From Symbiodinium kawagutii (taxonomy: Eukaryota > Sar > Dinophyceae > Suessiales > Symbiodiniaceae): DNA of 64,000 nt. The translations under genes and the position numbers were made by a program. A model generated the notes under the pieces. It was given only the letters and a program-made list of their open reading frames with translations, had not been told where the DNA came from and made no database searches. The stretch covers positions 4,819-68,818 of the forward strand of contig VSDK01010166.1 of NCBI GenBank assembly GCA_009767595.1, read 5' to 3'. Shown here in pieces: positions 32,372 to 44,585 of the stretch (within the stretch, counting starts at the first letter, position 1; the number at the start of each line of letters is the position of its first letter).

Positions 32372-33652
32372 CTAAAGATAGTTCTTTTACTTATCCATAC
32401 TTATCTAAACTTATAAGTATGGATAAGTATCAGATAACTAAGAATAAGTTTGGATAATTATAGATAAGTATTCAAACTTATCTATACTTATTAATTACGT
32501 ATGGAAAGGTATTTTGGCCCTTCCAAAAAATTGTAATCTGCTAAGTTTCGAAAAAGAGGCAGATAACAGTAAAAATACTTTTCAATACTTATTTTTTTGG
32601 TTGTTTTTTGACAAAAAATAATATAGCAAATTCTACGTTGGATTACTTAGTTTTCGGTGCGGGTGTTTAAAAAAGGATTGATTTTGAAGAAATTAGAAGT
32701 CAAATCTGAGGTGTCACATAAGCTGGTTCAAAGGGTGCATGAGAGATAAACAAACTTCGGTAGCTTTGCAATGTTGTCCTTTTTTACACAAAGAAAAGAA
32801 TCTATATGATTTTAAAATAGCAATGAATAATTGGAAATTGCATCAATAATTGAAAAATAATGTTTCAGTAAATTGCAAGTAAATTAGCTATAGTCTGGAC
32901 ACAATTTACTTCAAAAAAATACTTCTAATTTGCTTGTTATCTTATTGTAATCTGACTGTTATTTGCTTACAATTTAATTGTAATCTGCCCATCGAAAAAA
33001 TTAAGCAGATTACAGCAGATAACTGTAATCTGTTGTAATCTGCTGTAATCTGTCTGCAATCTGCTTGTAATCTGCCTGCAATCTGCCTGCAATCTGCTTG
33101 TAATCTGTCTGCAATCTGTTTGTAATCTGCTTATAGTCTGTTATTCATCATCTATTTGGAAGCATTCTACTTTTTACTTGCAAGGCCAAATCTATCGAAT
33201 CACAGCACAAAACTCACCTGTGATTTCAGCTCGCCAAGAGGCAACTGTGACACTCAGACAACGTTGGTTGATCCCAAGCTATTGGAGAGTCACAACCAAT
33301 CACTTTGAGACTTTGCTCTGAGGCCTCTGTCCGTTTCACTATGGTTCAAATCAAGCAATTGACATGCCATCGTTCCAGAAAAAAAGCCAAGATTTATCAG
33401 TATTTCAGCTCAGAACATTTAGATTTTGCAAATGTCCTTTGTTTGATGTTGCAAAACCCAAAAAAAATCAAACGTTAAAAAATACTTTTAAATACTTATT
33501 AATACTTTTTTTTATTTATGCAGATTACATTTTTTTTTGTAATTTGTTGTCATCTGCCTAGCTCAAAAACAGTAAAAAAATAAGTTTAAATAAGTATAAA
33601 TAAGTATAAATAAGTTTAGATAAGTATGGAAAAGTAAAAGAACTATCTTTAG
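32372..33652. mobile_element. 1.28-kb element with about 43-bp terminal inverted repeats
   Basis: The left end CTAAAGATAGTTCTTTTACT, continuing TATCCATACTTATCTAAACT, is repeated in inverted orientation at the right end (AGTTTAGATAAGTATGGAAA then AGTAAAAGAACTATCTTTAG) with about one mismatch over some 40 bp. Inside are AT-rich DNA, TTATCCATACTTATC / ATAAGTATGGATAAG palindromes near the left end, and a tandem AATCTGCTTGT-type array at about 32935-33140. No transposase ORF is present, so it would be non-autonomous (MITE-like). No clear target-site duplication was seen. Confidence 0.85.
32935..33140. repeat. Tandem AATCTGCNTGT array
   Basis: About a dozen degenerate 10-11-bp units (AATCTGCTTGT, AATCTGCCTGC, AATCTGTCTGC) in the middle of the 1.28-kb inverted-repeat element. 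Confidence 0.85.
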
Positions 33653-34379
33653 CAGGTACCACGAGTCGGAGAGGCAGCTGGTGATGGATTCTGGTTATGA
33701 ACTAATGAAGAAGAACCGTAAAGAGCTGGCTTGTTGCCAGATTTTATGGTCTTGGGCCATTTGAAACAGAACCACAGCGGCCTGCTATCAATGATTGGTT
33801 GAGTGTATTCATAGCCAGCTCAGCTATGATGTGAACAAAAGGTGGTCACAACCGAATAGCCGTAAGGAGTTGCTTCGTCATGCGATTGTGATAGTTGTCA
33901 ATATGCTGGTTTAAAACATTTCCTAGTCCTTTGATGTCCGTTGTTTATGTTTAAGACACCAACTTCAAGTGTTTGAATCGATTGGATGGTTCATTGATTA
34001 TTAATCTTGGCTACCAATCGGATATGTATTTACATGTTGGATCATAGCAAGCCATATTCAACTATAGGAATAGCCAGCAGATGGCTACAATCAGTTAGTT
34101 GATCATGGGACGATGGTTGGGAATAGGCGGTGCATGGTCATTGACCATAGGGGTCGATCCTCCAGCCAGTGTTCTTGGCCCCGGCACTGATTTGCTTGTC
34201 TCAGATGGGTCCCCAAGACATGACACAAGCTAGTGATGACAGCTTATCCTTGAAAACCATGTTGGGGCCACATGTGCATGTAGGGTCATGTATCTGGATG
34301 TTTGTGTTTGCGATTTTGTTGACAGTTTCAATTTCATGTTCCTTAAGAGCTGATTTTCATGGGGAGTTTCTCTTCATAG

Positions 34380-34429
34380 GAAGCGCGCGAGACGTGCGCG
34401 CGACGGTGGCATCCTTGGGGGAGGTGGCT
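34380..34429 (+). CDS. Candidate exon, unassigned gene
   Basis: Reads SARDVRATVASLGEVA after TTCATAG|GA and before GTTCCA. It is a GC-rich island in AT-rich DNA. No family recognised; weak. Confidence 0.28.
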
Positions 34430-35635
34430 GTTCCATAGCTGGTTGCACAAGAGATTCTGCTCGCGGCTCTGAAATGAGACCGTGAGCGGCAAATTTGGCT
34501 ATGCTGGGCCAACTTCCCATCGTCGATGAGCTGCAGTGCTCCATTTTCAGCTTATGCCGTTCATTCGTTTAGATGAGGACATGGTTGGAAGTTCTGCCAA
34601 TGTAAACATGCCCATGTAACGTCAAATCATGCACAACAAACTGGTCCCTTATGAAGAAACTACGGTGTCTTTTTAATTTGGAAGAAACTACGGTGTTAGA
34701 CCGGCCCGGAGCTTGGTGGCTTGTGGGTTTTTCGATAGCCATCACGCATCACGGCGGTCGCCTTTGGGTGAGGAAGTTGGCCCCCAGCCATGGTATAACG
34801 ATTGGACCTTTGTCGTTCTGTCCCGGATGGGCACGGTCGATGATATGCCACCGGAGCATGCATAATGCTGCAGCAAGAAATCGCCTGTGCATGTGTTGGA
34901 TGACTATTGTATGTTAGTGTGGTGCCTGTAGTATACATCAATACCATGCCAAAATGTCAGAAGTCAGAACTGAAGTCTGAAGGTGTTTTTTCGTACATAT
35001 CTATGGATATACCATGTTTTTGCCGACTCTTCGTGTTTATGTTCCAGCTTTTGCACGAGTTGCATCAAGTTGTCCAATGGTAAAACGCATGCCATCCATA
35101 GCACGGGCATATCATGGACCTCAATCTCGCCTTGTTCCATATGCGACTTGTACGACACGCCCTCGAGCCTTTTTGAAGGCTTGGATGATTTCAGACCTTT
35201 CAGAAAGGTCACAGAACCTGAACCCCGCTGGAGAAAGGATGCGCGGCGATTGGGTGGCAGCCAGGGAGCACAGAGTGGTTGAACGAGGAAGGTTCAACTC
35301 TGATAAGTGCCCTTTTTGGTGCACCGCTTTTCTCAAAGCCGTTTGGATCTCAAAACAGTATTTGCAGGTAGCGTGGTTTATCAATTTGTGGTGTCAGTGA
35401 TGTTAATCCATATGGTCAGTGTTTCGCTGTGTGTGTATGTGTGCCCCCCTGCAAGTCATAAATTTATTCTACAACGTCCCTTCTCACCAGAGCAGCTGGG
35501 AATGTCCAACCATTATTGTTGATGATAATTTCCTGGTTTAAAACCCTTATGAGTGGTTTATAAGCCCTATGAAACCCTAGGAAACCATACTTCAACCACA
35601 TGTGACAATCAGCTTGCTTGTCGTTTCGTGTACAG

Positions 35636-35683
35636 ATGATCTTCTCCAGTTATGACAAGATGTACCACGCCTTGTGTCGCAAG
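35636..35683 (+). CDS. Candidate exon, unassigned gene
   Basis: Sixteen codons, MIFSSYDKMYHALCRK, phase 0 at both ends, with GTACAG|ATG and AAG|GCCATG (GC donor). Open and protein-like. No family recognised. Confidence 0.38.
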
Positions 35684-35800
35684 GCCATGCCATCATGGGG
35701 GTCCCCAGCGCATGACCTCAGGCTGAACCGCGGTGTTGCTGACGCCGGAGAGCAGATGCAGGTGCCACGAGAATGTCGGATGTCTTTGGACAAACATGTG

Positions 35801-35890
35801 ACTATGGGTCAAGCAGTCAACCAACCAATAGTGGGGGAGAACAACCAGCAGAACTATAGGGAAAACAATGGTTAATGATAGGGAAAACAG
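35801..35890. mobile_element. Partial family-3 element
   Basis: The left end ACTATGGGTCAAGCAGTCAA and the core CTATAGGGAAAACAATGGTT match family 3; the right terminal repeat is missing. Confidence 0.5.
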
Positions 35891-37277
35891 TGTTTTTGAT
35901 TCATGATTAATTGCATGATTTGCGATGTGTTGATCATTAAGCAAGATGTTAATCGCAAAGTATGTGAAAGTTAACTATACAAGCATGACATTTACAATGG
36001 TTCATTGCAAGTACTCATGACCAATGACCAAACATTTAGCTGTTAGTTATTGATCAATTAGGCAACAATTTAGCAATCAATTTTGATCATCCAACATTTA
36101 TGATCAAAAATGGTTGATGCATTTTTCTGGACACAACCAGATGGTCAATTTCAAACATTCTTGCACTGCATTCTAATTAGAATGATCTATCGATGAAGAG
36201 CTCGCCAAGCATTCTGGGGTTCAGGAGTTGTGTAGCAATGATTCATGAGTCGTGCCTCAATCATAGTGAGGCAAAATATGCCCCCCAAAATGTGTGGTTC
36301 TTTATGTTTACAGATGGCTTTGAAACTGGATGATGACTGGGGGTGTCTCTATTTTGAGAACCCTTGATATGACGAATAGTGGGATTATTAACACGGATCC
36401 GCTTTTGATGAAGATACGTGGCGAGGGAGTTTAATGCGGATTTGCCTTTGATGAAGATACATGGCGAGAGTGTATTCTGGCAGGCAAGTGGCTGAAGGGT
36501 TAATCGTTTTGCTGGAGATGTTCATCATTGTTCACCCCTTCCTGTGATTGGGATTCTTGACTAGTATTGCGTGAGCTAAGGCCAGAATCCCGGTGGAATT
36601 GGCGACTAGTTTTAGAATATGTCCCTGTTGTCGTGTTTTGAACTCGGAAGCTTTTTCGCGCATGAATGCGCGTAGACAAATAAAGATGAAGAAATGCTAT
36701 GCTCAAACATGTTCATATTGGCAAAGATCAATGCTTCAGTATAAACGCATCAGGTATTCGTGTTTGCGACTTCCGGTGGATGGTTGGTTGACAAACGATT
36801 CTTTTCCCTTGTTGCCAATATCCAACAGATAGTATTAGTTTTGACCAGCTGACCAGCCTCTATTCATTGTCACAAGGACGTGACGGCATTGGTGAACCAG
36901 AAAGAGCGGGGTTCATCCGGGTTTAGAATACCTAGTACGCATAGCTAGTCAGGTCCCAGAGATCTGTCAGTTCTATCCCCAACCCATATGAATGATTCTC
37001 ACACTGGGAGACCCCCAGAAATGGTTTGCTTTTTACGGCAAGTGATAAGACGAAGGATGATTTGGGGAGCCCCTTGCACTGAGAAACCATATGATGCCTG
37101 CTATTTCTGCTTATTATTATTGACCAGTCGCATCATAATAGTTTTAAATCATATTTAGTTATATTTTAATTGTATCATGTAACCATAGTTACTATTAACT
37201 GGTCACCAACTATCATATTACTATTACTATTTAGTCTGCTTATTATTATTGACCATTGACCACCATGGGAGATACAG

Positions 37278-37399
37278 GAGCCCAGTCGCTGGTGGGCCCT
37301 GGCCCACGCCACGCTCCTGGATTCCCAACGGGCGTCCGCCGCGCCGCGCCGCGCTGCCAGGTTCAGCTCTTCTACGCCTGCGGACGCTTTGGGCTGCAC
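37278..37399 (+). CDS. Candidate exon, unassigned gene
   Basis: A GC-rich open segment reading EPSRWWALAHATLLDSQRAS, APRRAARFSSSTPADALGCT, after GATACAG|GAG. The 3' end is unclear (GCGACA at about 37402). An alternative frame starting at 37361 reads VQLFYACGRFGLHK. A family-3 element begins about 35 bp downstream. Confidence 0.38.
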
Positions 37400-37433
37400 A
37401 AGGCGACAGCGATGACGGCTGCTGGGAGCCAGA

Positions 37434-37834
37434 TGGCTATGGGTCAAGCAGTTAACCAACCAATAATAGATGGTTATAGTGGTTGGGATATATACCAACA
37501 GTTTTTCGGGGGATATACCAACCAACTGATAGGTATTAATAGGGGGTGATAACTAACACTTCTAGGGAATGTACACCAACTATATGGCGAGCTGGGTCAA
37601 GCAGTTAACCATCAATATTAATTGGCCAGCTGCTTAATAACCAACGAACTAAGGCTTAATAATAGGGGATGATGACTAACAACTATAGGAGATATACCAG
37701 CTGTATTTGGCTATGGGTCAAGCAGTTAATGAACCAACCAATGAGGGAAAACTAATAACCACCAATTTCATAGGGAAAACAGCCTGGTTAATGTTGGGAA
37801 CCAGGGGGACTAAGGGTGAACTGACCCATAGCCA
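37434..37834. mobile_element. Family-3 elements, nested or tandem
   Basis: TGGCTATGGGTCAAGCAGTT occurs at 37434 and 37708, with a diverged GGGTCAAGCAGTTAACC near 37591. The right end CTGACCCATAGCCAGATG is at 37821-37838. The inner 37708-37834 copy is a complete inverted-repeat unit; the outer ones look truncated or nested. Confidence 0.65.
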
Positions 37835-38369
37835 GATGATGGGGGTTCTGGGAGGGGATTTTTCGTAGGAATTTGGGATTTTTTTCTGGTTGATTTTTGG
37901 TGGATGTTCTGGGATCTAAGGTTTTCAACGGGAATATTTTGCCATTTTTGTTTATCTTTTGGGATATTTACTGTTTGGAATCTTCTGGGGTTGTTCGGCA
38001 ATCATTTGTGGTTGACAAATCTGCCGTCATCAAGCCATAGGGCCATATAATAATTCGGCTTAACAAGCATGGTTCATCGTTGCCAAGTCACGAAGACACA
38101 ATCTGTGTGAATTTATTCAAACTATTTAAGAGTCAATAGATTTCAACTATCGATTGCTGAATTAGCTAGCAACTAGTTCAACCCCATCATGGAGAGAGCC
38201 ACTCTGAAAGTAGCCACAGCCATTAACAACCATCCCGTCCCCCAACAAATCGAGAAGTGGATCAAGGAAAAACATCAGCCAGTAGCAACTAAACTAGCCA
38301 TTAGCAACCACTACCACCATTACTACCTAGCCATAGTCCATCATATCCAACCGTTCCTAGTGGGTCTAG

Positions 38370-38479
38370 CCCTTCCCATGCCCCGCTGCTCCCGTTGATC
38401 CACGTGGCCCAGGAGCCCTTAACGCTGACCTTGGCCGAACTGCTGCGTCAGAACGTGCTCACGCTGTCACTTGCCCAGC
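38370..38479 (+). CDS. Candidate exon, unassigned gene
   Basis: Reads PSHAPLLPLIHVAQEPLTLT then LAELLRQNVLTLSLAQ. It is GC-rich and follows GTCTAG|C, or alternatively GCCCAG|GAG at 38412; the donor is probably GCTGAC at 38480. A leucine-rich helical pattern; no family recognised. Confidence 0.38.
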
Positions 38480-40675
38480 GCTGACGATTGCCCTCGCGTT
38501 CGCCGGTGAAGCAACCAGGGATCGGTGAAGCGGGTTGAGATGAATCAATAGGCTTTTAGTTCTTTTAGTTGATTCATCTTTCATTAGCCATTTTCTTAGG
38601 GTTGAGAATGAAATGAACGGCTAATGTGGATGAATCAATGGCTAATGAAAAATGGCTGGTGTTGACTCTTGCTAATGCAAATGATGGCTAGTTGGAAGAT
38701 TTGGTAGTCAATTCATGTTCAACTGATGCTTGTGGAGCTATGGTAGTCAATGGTTAGTTAAGCTAATTCGTAGTAGGCAATTCAAGCTTTGCTCTATGAC
38801 CAGGGTGCGCACCACTTATGCATAGTCAGGTATAGCTGTATAGCTGGTAAGCGTTTTCAAACGCGTGTTTTGTTCCAGCTGGGGGGGTGATGGCTTTCAC
38901 CAAGAAGCACATTTCTCGTGAAGGTGTAGCCGACCACCAGCCAGATATGGTTGGCAAATGATGGTTCTATAACGGGTCAACGATACCGGGTACCCTACAG
39001 CCATAGCAATGGTCGGATTCATGGACAGCAAACATGGAGAGAGAAAGGATTGTTAATTATGATAACGGTAAATGTATGTGTGTGTATGTGTTTTTTGTCA
39101 TTGTTGGTGCTTGGCGATTGTTGGTAATGCTCGTGGACTCGTGGGTATAAACAATAAACAATCATAAGGAATGAACATGGTGGATGATAGTCGTAAATGG
39201 TGGTAAAAGTCAACACCGGGAAAACATGGTTAGAAAGGGTCAGCGACAGCTCTTGTATCTGATGGTTCACACTGGTAGGCATTTGGCAGTATTGGTCGCT
39301 GGTCGGGAATCGTTGGAAATGGATAGCAACCAACAACATTTAACAGTTGCTTACACAAACGAAGACTTCTGTGCATTGAGGTGGCTTCGCTATGCACGCA
39401 AAACAAAATACAGTAGGTTTCTTCCCATGGAACCCGATGCATGAGACATTGATCAACCTCCAATTTGTTGGTGCTGACCAGTCCTTTACCATCCAACGAG
39501 CTTTGCAGGCGCCAGCTTTGCTTTGGGGACCGGGCTAGGATGCATGGAAGTCGTTGGAGTCGGTGAATGTGCAACAAGGACCATGAGCTTCGCAAGGAGA
39601 AGCAGCAACAGGCAACAGGAAAAATCAAGAACATCCATTTCCAGGATCTTACCATGTGGTGCACCCCTACTTAAGTGGTGACTAGCCATGGTTTCTTGGG
39701 GTTTTGAGCTACCTTATAGGGAGTAAAATGGTGTATGGCGTAAGTAACCATGGTTATAACGCTGCACATCCAAGCAGGGTTTGAACCACAGCCAAGTCAT
39801 CGGATGTAGCTCCGAGGTCGGGACAGCACATGGCCAACTGCTTGTTGACTGTCTCGCGCTTGTCGCTGTGCAACGAGCCGTCGGGGGACCCTGCTAAAGC
39901 TGGCCGCGCCCAGGGGTGGTTCGCCTAGAGATGGACATGGTGGATGTCCGTGCCTAGAATCCAGAACTGCAATGGATTCCACCTAGGTGTGATGTTTAGC
40001 ACAACCAGCTGCAGGTGTCAGCCATTCAGACGGTGAAAGCCACATTTCGTGGCTCCTTTTCTGAGCTTGTCTCACCTTTGCACTGATTTTCAGCGGACGT
40101 ACTGAAATCTAAAGCTTGGCTCACTGCTTTGAAGGTGCACCCCCGACACAAAATCCAGAGTTCTAACATTCACCATTGGACGAGGCCATGCAAATTGACC
40201 GATCAACCAGGCGTAGTTCCCAAGCTTGGACGAGTTGGATCCGCTTGGATTAAGGCCTCTTGATTTGCTGGGGCATTTGTCCTCCGCAAAACTCGGCAGT
40301 TTCTACTTGTTTCGACTTGGGTGATTGGATGATCATTCCACTTGGCAAGTGCGGCCAAGCTCAAGGGACTGAGCATGTTTGCTAAACAAGTATTTTATTT
40401 GGTTTCAGGAAGTGGCTGGAACCAGTGTTTTACCCCCTTGTTTCTTTGGATTGATCGGGTACAAGTGCAGTTGAATATTTGACAATGTGTAGGTAATCCA
40501 CCCGTTTCATTTCTGCTCGTGTGCATATAGTTTGCATCACCATCACGGGACTATGTGAACATGTTTTTCCTTTTGGCATTTTTTGGCACATCATTTGTTT
40601 TTTACATATTTTGCAAATGAATGCAAAATGATGGCTTTGCCAAAGCGTTCGCACAGTCATGGTAGATCCTCTCAG

Positions 40676-40725
40676 GTTGGCAAACCTCCTCACTGCTTTG
40701 CAGGCGCAATTGCTGAGAGCAGCAA
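40676..40725 (+). CDS. Candidate exon, unassigned gene
   Basis: A 50-nt segment encoding LANLLTALQAQLLRAA between CTCTCAG|G and GTTGAT. It would be a strongly amphipathic helix. Confidence 0.35.
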
Positions 40726-41417
40726 GTTGATGGAGATTATTAACAGCTAAACTAAACACTAATAGGAGAATAGAACGGGATAGAACGGGTAATGATGGAG
40801 GAGCCAGGTAGGGGTCTTGACCCATGGCCATATCGTTGAGGGAATAATAAGCTGAATAAAAGCTAGTTGCAATTGCATCATGAATGCGATAACATCATGA
40901 ATGGAAGAATTGTGCTTAATGCAATCATGGGTATTTTTTGCAAATATTGTTCATAGTCACCTAGAGACGCACTCATGAACGTGGCTATTGCGGATGAAGT
41001 ATAGTCCAACGTGGGCAATAGTGGAAAATGATGGAAAACCAGTGGTACCGCACAACCAAGTGGCGGAAGTATACAGACTAGATAGCCTATAGGAAGAGAG
41101 GATTGGCTAAGGTAATGCTATGGATGATTAATGATGGTGATGATTATTTTATGATTGTGATTTTTATGATTCGTGTGATGCCTTCGATTCTCATGAATGG
41201 TTCATGGTAGGAACATTCTACCGAAAACCCAGCTCTACTTGGCGGTCGAACCATCCCTTTTCGATGCTTTGGGGTAGATTTTCCATGCTTTTCCCATCAT
41301 CAACCACTGTTGATTAACCATTATGCATCACCAGCACGAACCAGTATCAACCACTGTTAACCAATGTTTTCGGTAGATTTTCCCCTCCAACCTGTTGTGA
41401 ACGATGTCTGCAGCCAG

Positions 41418-41506
41418 GCACGTTTGCTGCGGCGCAACGATTCCCTAGAATTCGAAGCGCAGCACTTGGTGGCTTGGCGCTGGCTGGTTGCGTGCGGTAT
41501 CTGCGG
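41418..41506 (+). CDS. Candidate exon, unassigned gene
   Basis: Reads ARLLRRNDSLEFEAQHLVAW, RWLVACGIC after GCCAG|GCA; the donor is GTAAGG at 41507 or GTATCT at 41497. Open and GC-rich against AT-rich flanks. No family recognised. Confidence 0.45.
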
Positions 41507-41548
41507 GTAAGGCAGCAGCTCTGTTGATGACAAGCCGTTAGGAACAGT

Positions 41549-41652
41549 TACCCTCTGACAAACTAACCTGGAAGCTAATAACCAGCAGTTTTTTGTAGGT
41601 AAAACCATCATAATTTTTGGATTTTCCACTTGAAGCTTAGTTTACCAGAGGT
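41549..41652. mobile_element. Inverted-repeat element, family 4 (best copy)
   Basis: Left end TACCCTCTGACAAACTAACC then TGGAAG; right end CTTGAAGCTTAGTTTACCAG then AGG. It follows the candidate exon at 41418 by about 40 bp, again an intronic position if that exon is real. Confidence 0.7.
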
Positions 41653-41659
41653 TTAATAA

Positions 41660-41682
41660 GAGAGAGAGAGAGAGAGAGAGAG
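41660..41682. repeat. GA dinucleotide microsatellite
   Basis: An uninterrupted AG run immediately after the family-4 element. Confidence 0.95.
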
Positions 41683-41926
41683 TTGCTAGGTTGAGAAAGG
41701 CCAAGTCGTGGATCGTGGCACCAGTGAGAGAGGGAGAGTTACTAATGCATTATTGGTGAAACCAATGATTTTATTTTGAAGTTTAGTGATTGGACCAATT
41801 GTATGGCTGGCCTTCGGGAGCTAAAGTGCCAAGAGTACCCACCCAAATAGTGGGGAATAAGAAGCTGCTTACCTCAATAATCTCCACCTTCCGTGAGATT
41901 CCTGTTGTCGCTTTCATGCTCTCCAG

Positions 41927-42028
41927 CTTTGCCTGGCGGGGCTGCGGCTGTCGAGGCCAATTCCCTATATGCTTTGGCGGGAATCTACGGGGATGGCGTT
42001 CGGGACCCCAGGGAAGGAAAGCTGGCAG
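41927..42028 (+). CDS. Candidate exon, Sel1-repeat-like
   Basis: Reads LPGGAAAVEANSLYALAGIY then GDGVRDPREGKLA. The A-x-SLYALAG-x-Y-GDGV-x-D pattern fits the Sel1-like repeat consensus (A-x-LG-x-x-Y-x-x-G-x-GV-x-x-D). The acceptor is CTCCAG|CT, the donor GTAGAA at 42029, phase 1. If correct, the unassigned gene encodes a helical-repeat scaffold. Confidence 0.45.
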
Positions 42029-43162
42029 GTAGAAATGCTGGTGGTTGGTCAGGCGGTGTGTTTCATGGTCAGCTCGTGGTGTTAAGTGGGGATGGAGTCG
42101 GAAGCACCCAGCCCAAGAATGGCTAGGTGAACATCCGAACAAAAATATTGGCTAGTCTAGGGGATGTTCACTATGGATGCGGGGTTTTGACTCGCAGCCA
42201 AGTGGTTCATAAAGGTTAATTAGCCTCAAAGGGGCCGAATCGCTCCTTCAGGAATGGCTTGAAGAGTTAATTAGGGTTGATGAGGTGGGACACCAGCTAG
42301 CTGTGCTAAAACATAGCCTGAGGAACGATGGGTGGAGTATGGCACTCATTGGTGAACCAAGCTGGACGTGGAAAATCCACGGTAAATAGCGGTTTACTCT
42401 GATTACTCTCGAAAAGGGTGACTCTTTTAACTTCTAGGGGAGCATTTCCCAGAGGGTAACCACCACTACCACCATCAAGCATTCTTGATGTGACCCCTTG
42501 AGACCTGATCATCAGCCAAATTCATCACCCTTCAGCGCTGACCTGGTGGTTTGAAACAGGAGGTGCTGTTGCTACGACGTTCACCCATGATTTATACACT
42601 TTTTGTTGCTGCGATGTTCACCTTTGATTAGTGGAAGAATCCAATGGAACACCCCGTGCTGATTGGTGGCAAAGACCAAGCTTTGATTTTCAACCAAGAA
42701 CCGATGCCCAATGGATTGGTTCCTTGTTGTTACAGTACTGATTGAATGTGGCTCGAATTTGCTCATGCCGTTCTTTGTGTCCCTAGTATTGATGGTGTCC
42801 ACCTTTAGTTGTGTTTTCCGCGTGTTCATGAAAAACTTATCCATTAGTGCTGGCTATATTCCCATAACGCGCAGTGGTCAACATAATGGTTGTTTACATC
42901 CCCTGTACTGGTTGATTGACATCACTAGTCATGATTCGCCTTTACCGTATGATTAACCAAGCCATTTTCAAAATTGTTCAGAATCATTATAGCATGATTG
43001 TGGTTAGGAATTTTGGCTAAGCACGATTACATACCAACAAATGCTAACCAGGCTAAACATGAACAGCCACATTTAGCCACCATCGGCAACCGCTATATAG
43101 CCATCACACTTCCTACAAGTAGCCATCAGCAACCGACCAATGGCGGTGTCCTTATCGCCGAG

Positions 43163-43194
43163 GCACCAACATCGCCGGCTTTGTCCACTCCTTT
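43163..43194 (+). CDS. Candidate short exon, unassigned
   Basis: Reads TNIAGFVHSF after GCCGAG|GC and before GTGACC. Short, and therefore weak. Confidence 0.25.
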
Positions 43195-43940
43195 GTGACC
43201 TGGACTTGGTCATTGGAACATGGGCCCTTGCCACCCTGGTCAAATAGGTGACAGCTTTGGCAGCCAGAATCATCCAGAATCTAAGCTGTGACTGTGAGTA
43301 ATGAGTTGATTCTGGTGATTTTTTGTCTTCAAGCGAAAAACCATGGACACAAACTGATTCCAACAATAGCAAGCCCAGCTGAACCTTCGGGATGGCGATC
43401 GAAAAAAAATAGCAAGTGTTTCACAGCTTGGTGGTCCTTGGTCAACGCCGATCGGCCATGAAAGATCATCAAGGATATTGACGAAGAAACTTGGGGTAAT
43501 CATCATCAGGGGCATGAGCCTGCATTAAATCTTGTTGCCCTACCGCTATCGTGTCGACGTTCAGGATGTAATGTTCTCAAAGTGGTCGGCGAGGATGAAC
43601 TGGCTTTTTACTACATGCCCAAAATCTTTGGAACACATCCAAAGTCCAGGGGGTTTGCGCAATTTGCATGTTTCGCGTCCACAGGTAGGCAGTGAACGAG
43701 ATGGGTCCCCACCACCGAGCAAGATTTGTTTAATTCAGTCTTTACAAAATAGCTATTGATTATTATTATTATTATTGAATATTGTTAATTATGATGTGTT
43801 TTTTTCATTATGCATATTTATGCATCAATAGCTGAATGATGTTGCCACCAACTTACAACGCTAACTCAGCTACGCCACATGCGAAAGTGCTGTTGGATCC
43901 TCAGCCAAGCTGTGGACACGACGGCAACTTTGCTGGAAGC

Positions 43941-44050
43941 TGGACCTGGTTGGTGGTTGGGAGGGAGCGAGGCCAGGAGCCGGGGGTATCCCTATGGCCC
44001 CTCAAAACGGGAGCTAAGGAGCTATTTCAGGGGTGGCCTAACCAACCAGT
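43941..44050. mobile_element. Inverted-repeat element, family 2/1 intermediate
   Basis: Left end CTGGTTGGTGGTTGGGAGGG, right end GTGGCCTAACCAACCAG; the core has the family-2 GGGGTATCCCTATGGCCCC and GGAGCTAAGGAGC words. It has family-1-like termini around a family-2 core. Confidence 0.6.
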
Positions 44051-44538
44051 AGCTACAATGATGCCACGCCGCCGTGGTCATTTTTGGTCAGAAGGAGGCA
44101 ATGCCAACCGGATGATTCACCAGCGATGCTTTGGCGGTTGCGGGTGGAATGCAGGGCAAGTAAGGATACAGAAGCTTACCAAGTAGTTGTCAGCAATGTC
44201 GAACAGCAAACCAACAGGTGATGCTTGAGCCCCGAGCTATCGGATAAATGATTCTGAATGTATGCAGTAATTAACATTATTTCATTGACCATGACCGGCC
44301 ATCATCCACCATCTTACTATCACTATTGGTCTCTAATGTTCATTGGAAATTATTCTAAACCAACACTATCAAGCATCATTGCACTATCAAGTCACCAGTA
44401 TTATGACCCATTGATCAACCATTATCAAGCGTTAATCATCCATCACCATTATGATCAACCAGTCTTATGAAACACCACCATCTAAGTGACCAACGCTGGA
44501 GAAATGCCAAGTTTTTTGTGTTGTTTGTGTGGTCCTAG

Positions 44539-44585
44539 GCCCAACGCAGTGGTTCCACGTTTGGTGGAGGAGGTGGTGCAGTCAG
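44539..44585 (+). CDS. Candidate short exon, unassigned
   Basis: Reads PNAVVPRLVEEVVQS after GTCCTAG|G and before GTGTGG. It could be an amphipathic helix. Confidence 0.25.

Noticed and set aside
39815..39900. Possible exon (GQLLVDCLALVAVQRAVG or MANCLLTVSRLSLCNEPS)
   Set aside because: Two + frames and one - frame are equally plausible and splice sites do not choose among them.
44060..44170. Open segment MPRRRGHFWSEGGNANRM before a GTAAGG donor
   Set aside because: Starts inside or right after an inverted-repeat element and no acceptor could be placed; kept out as too weak.
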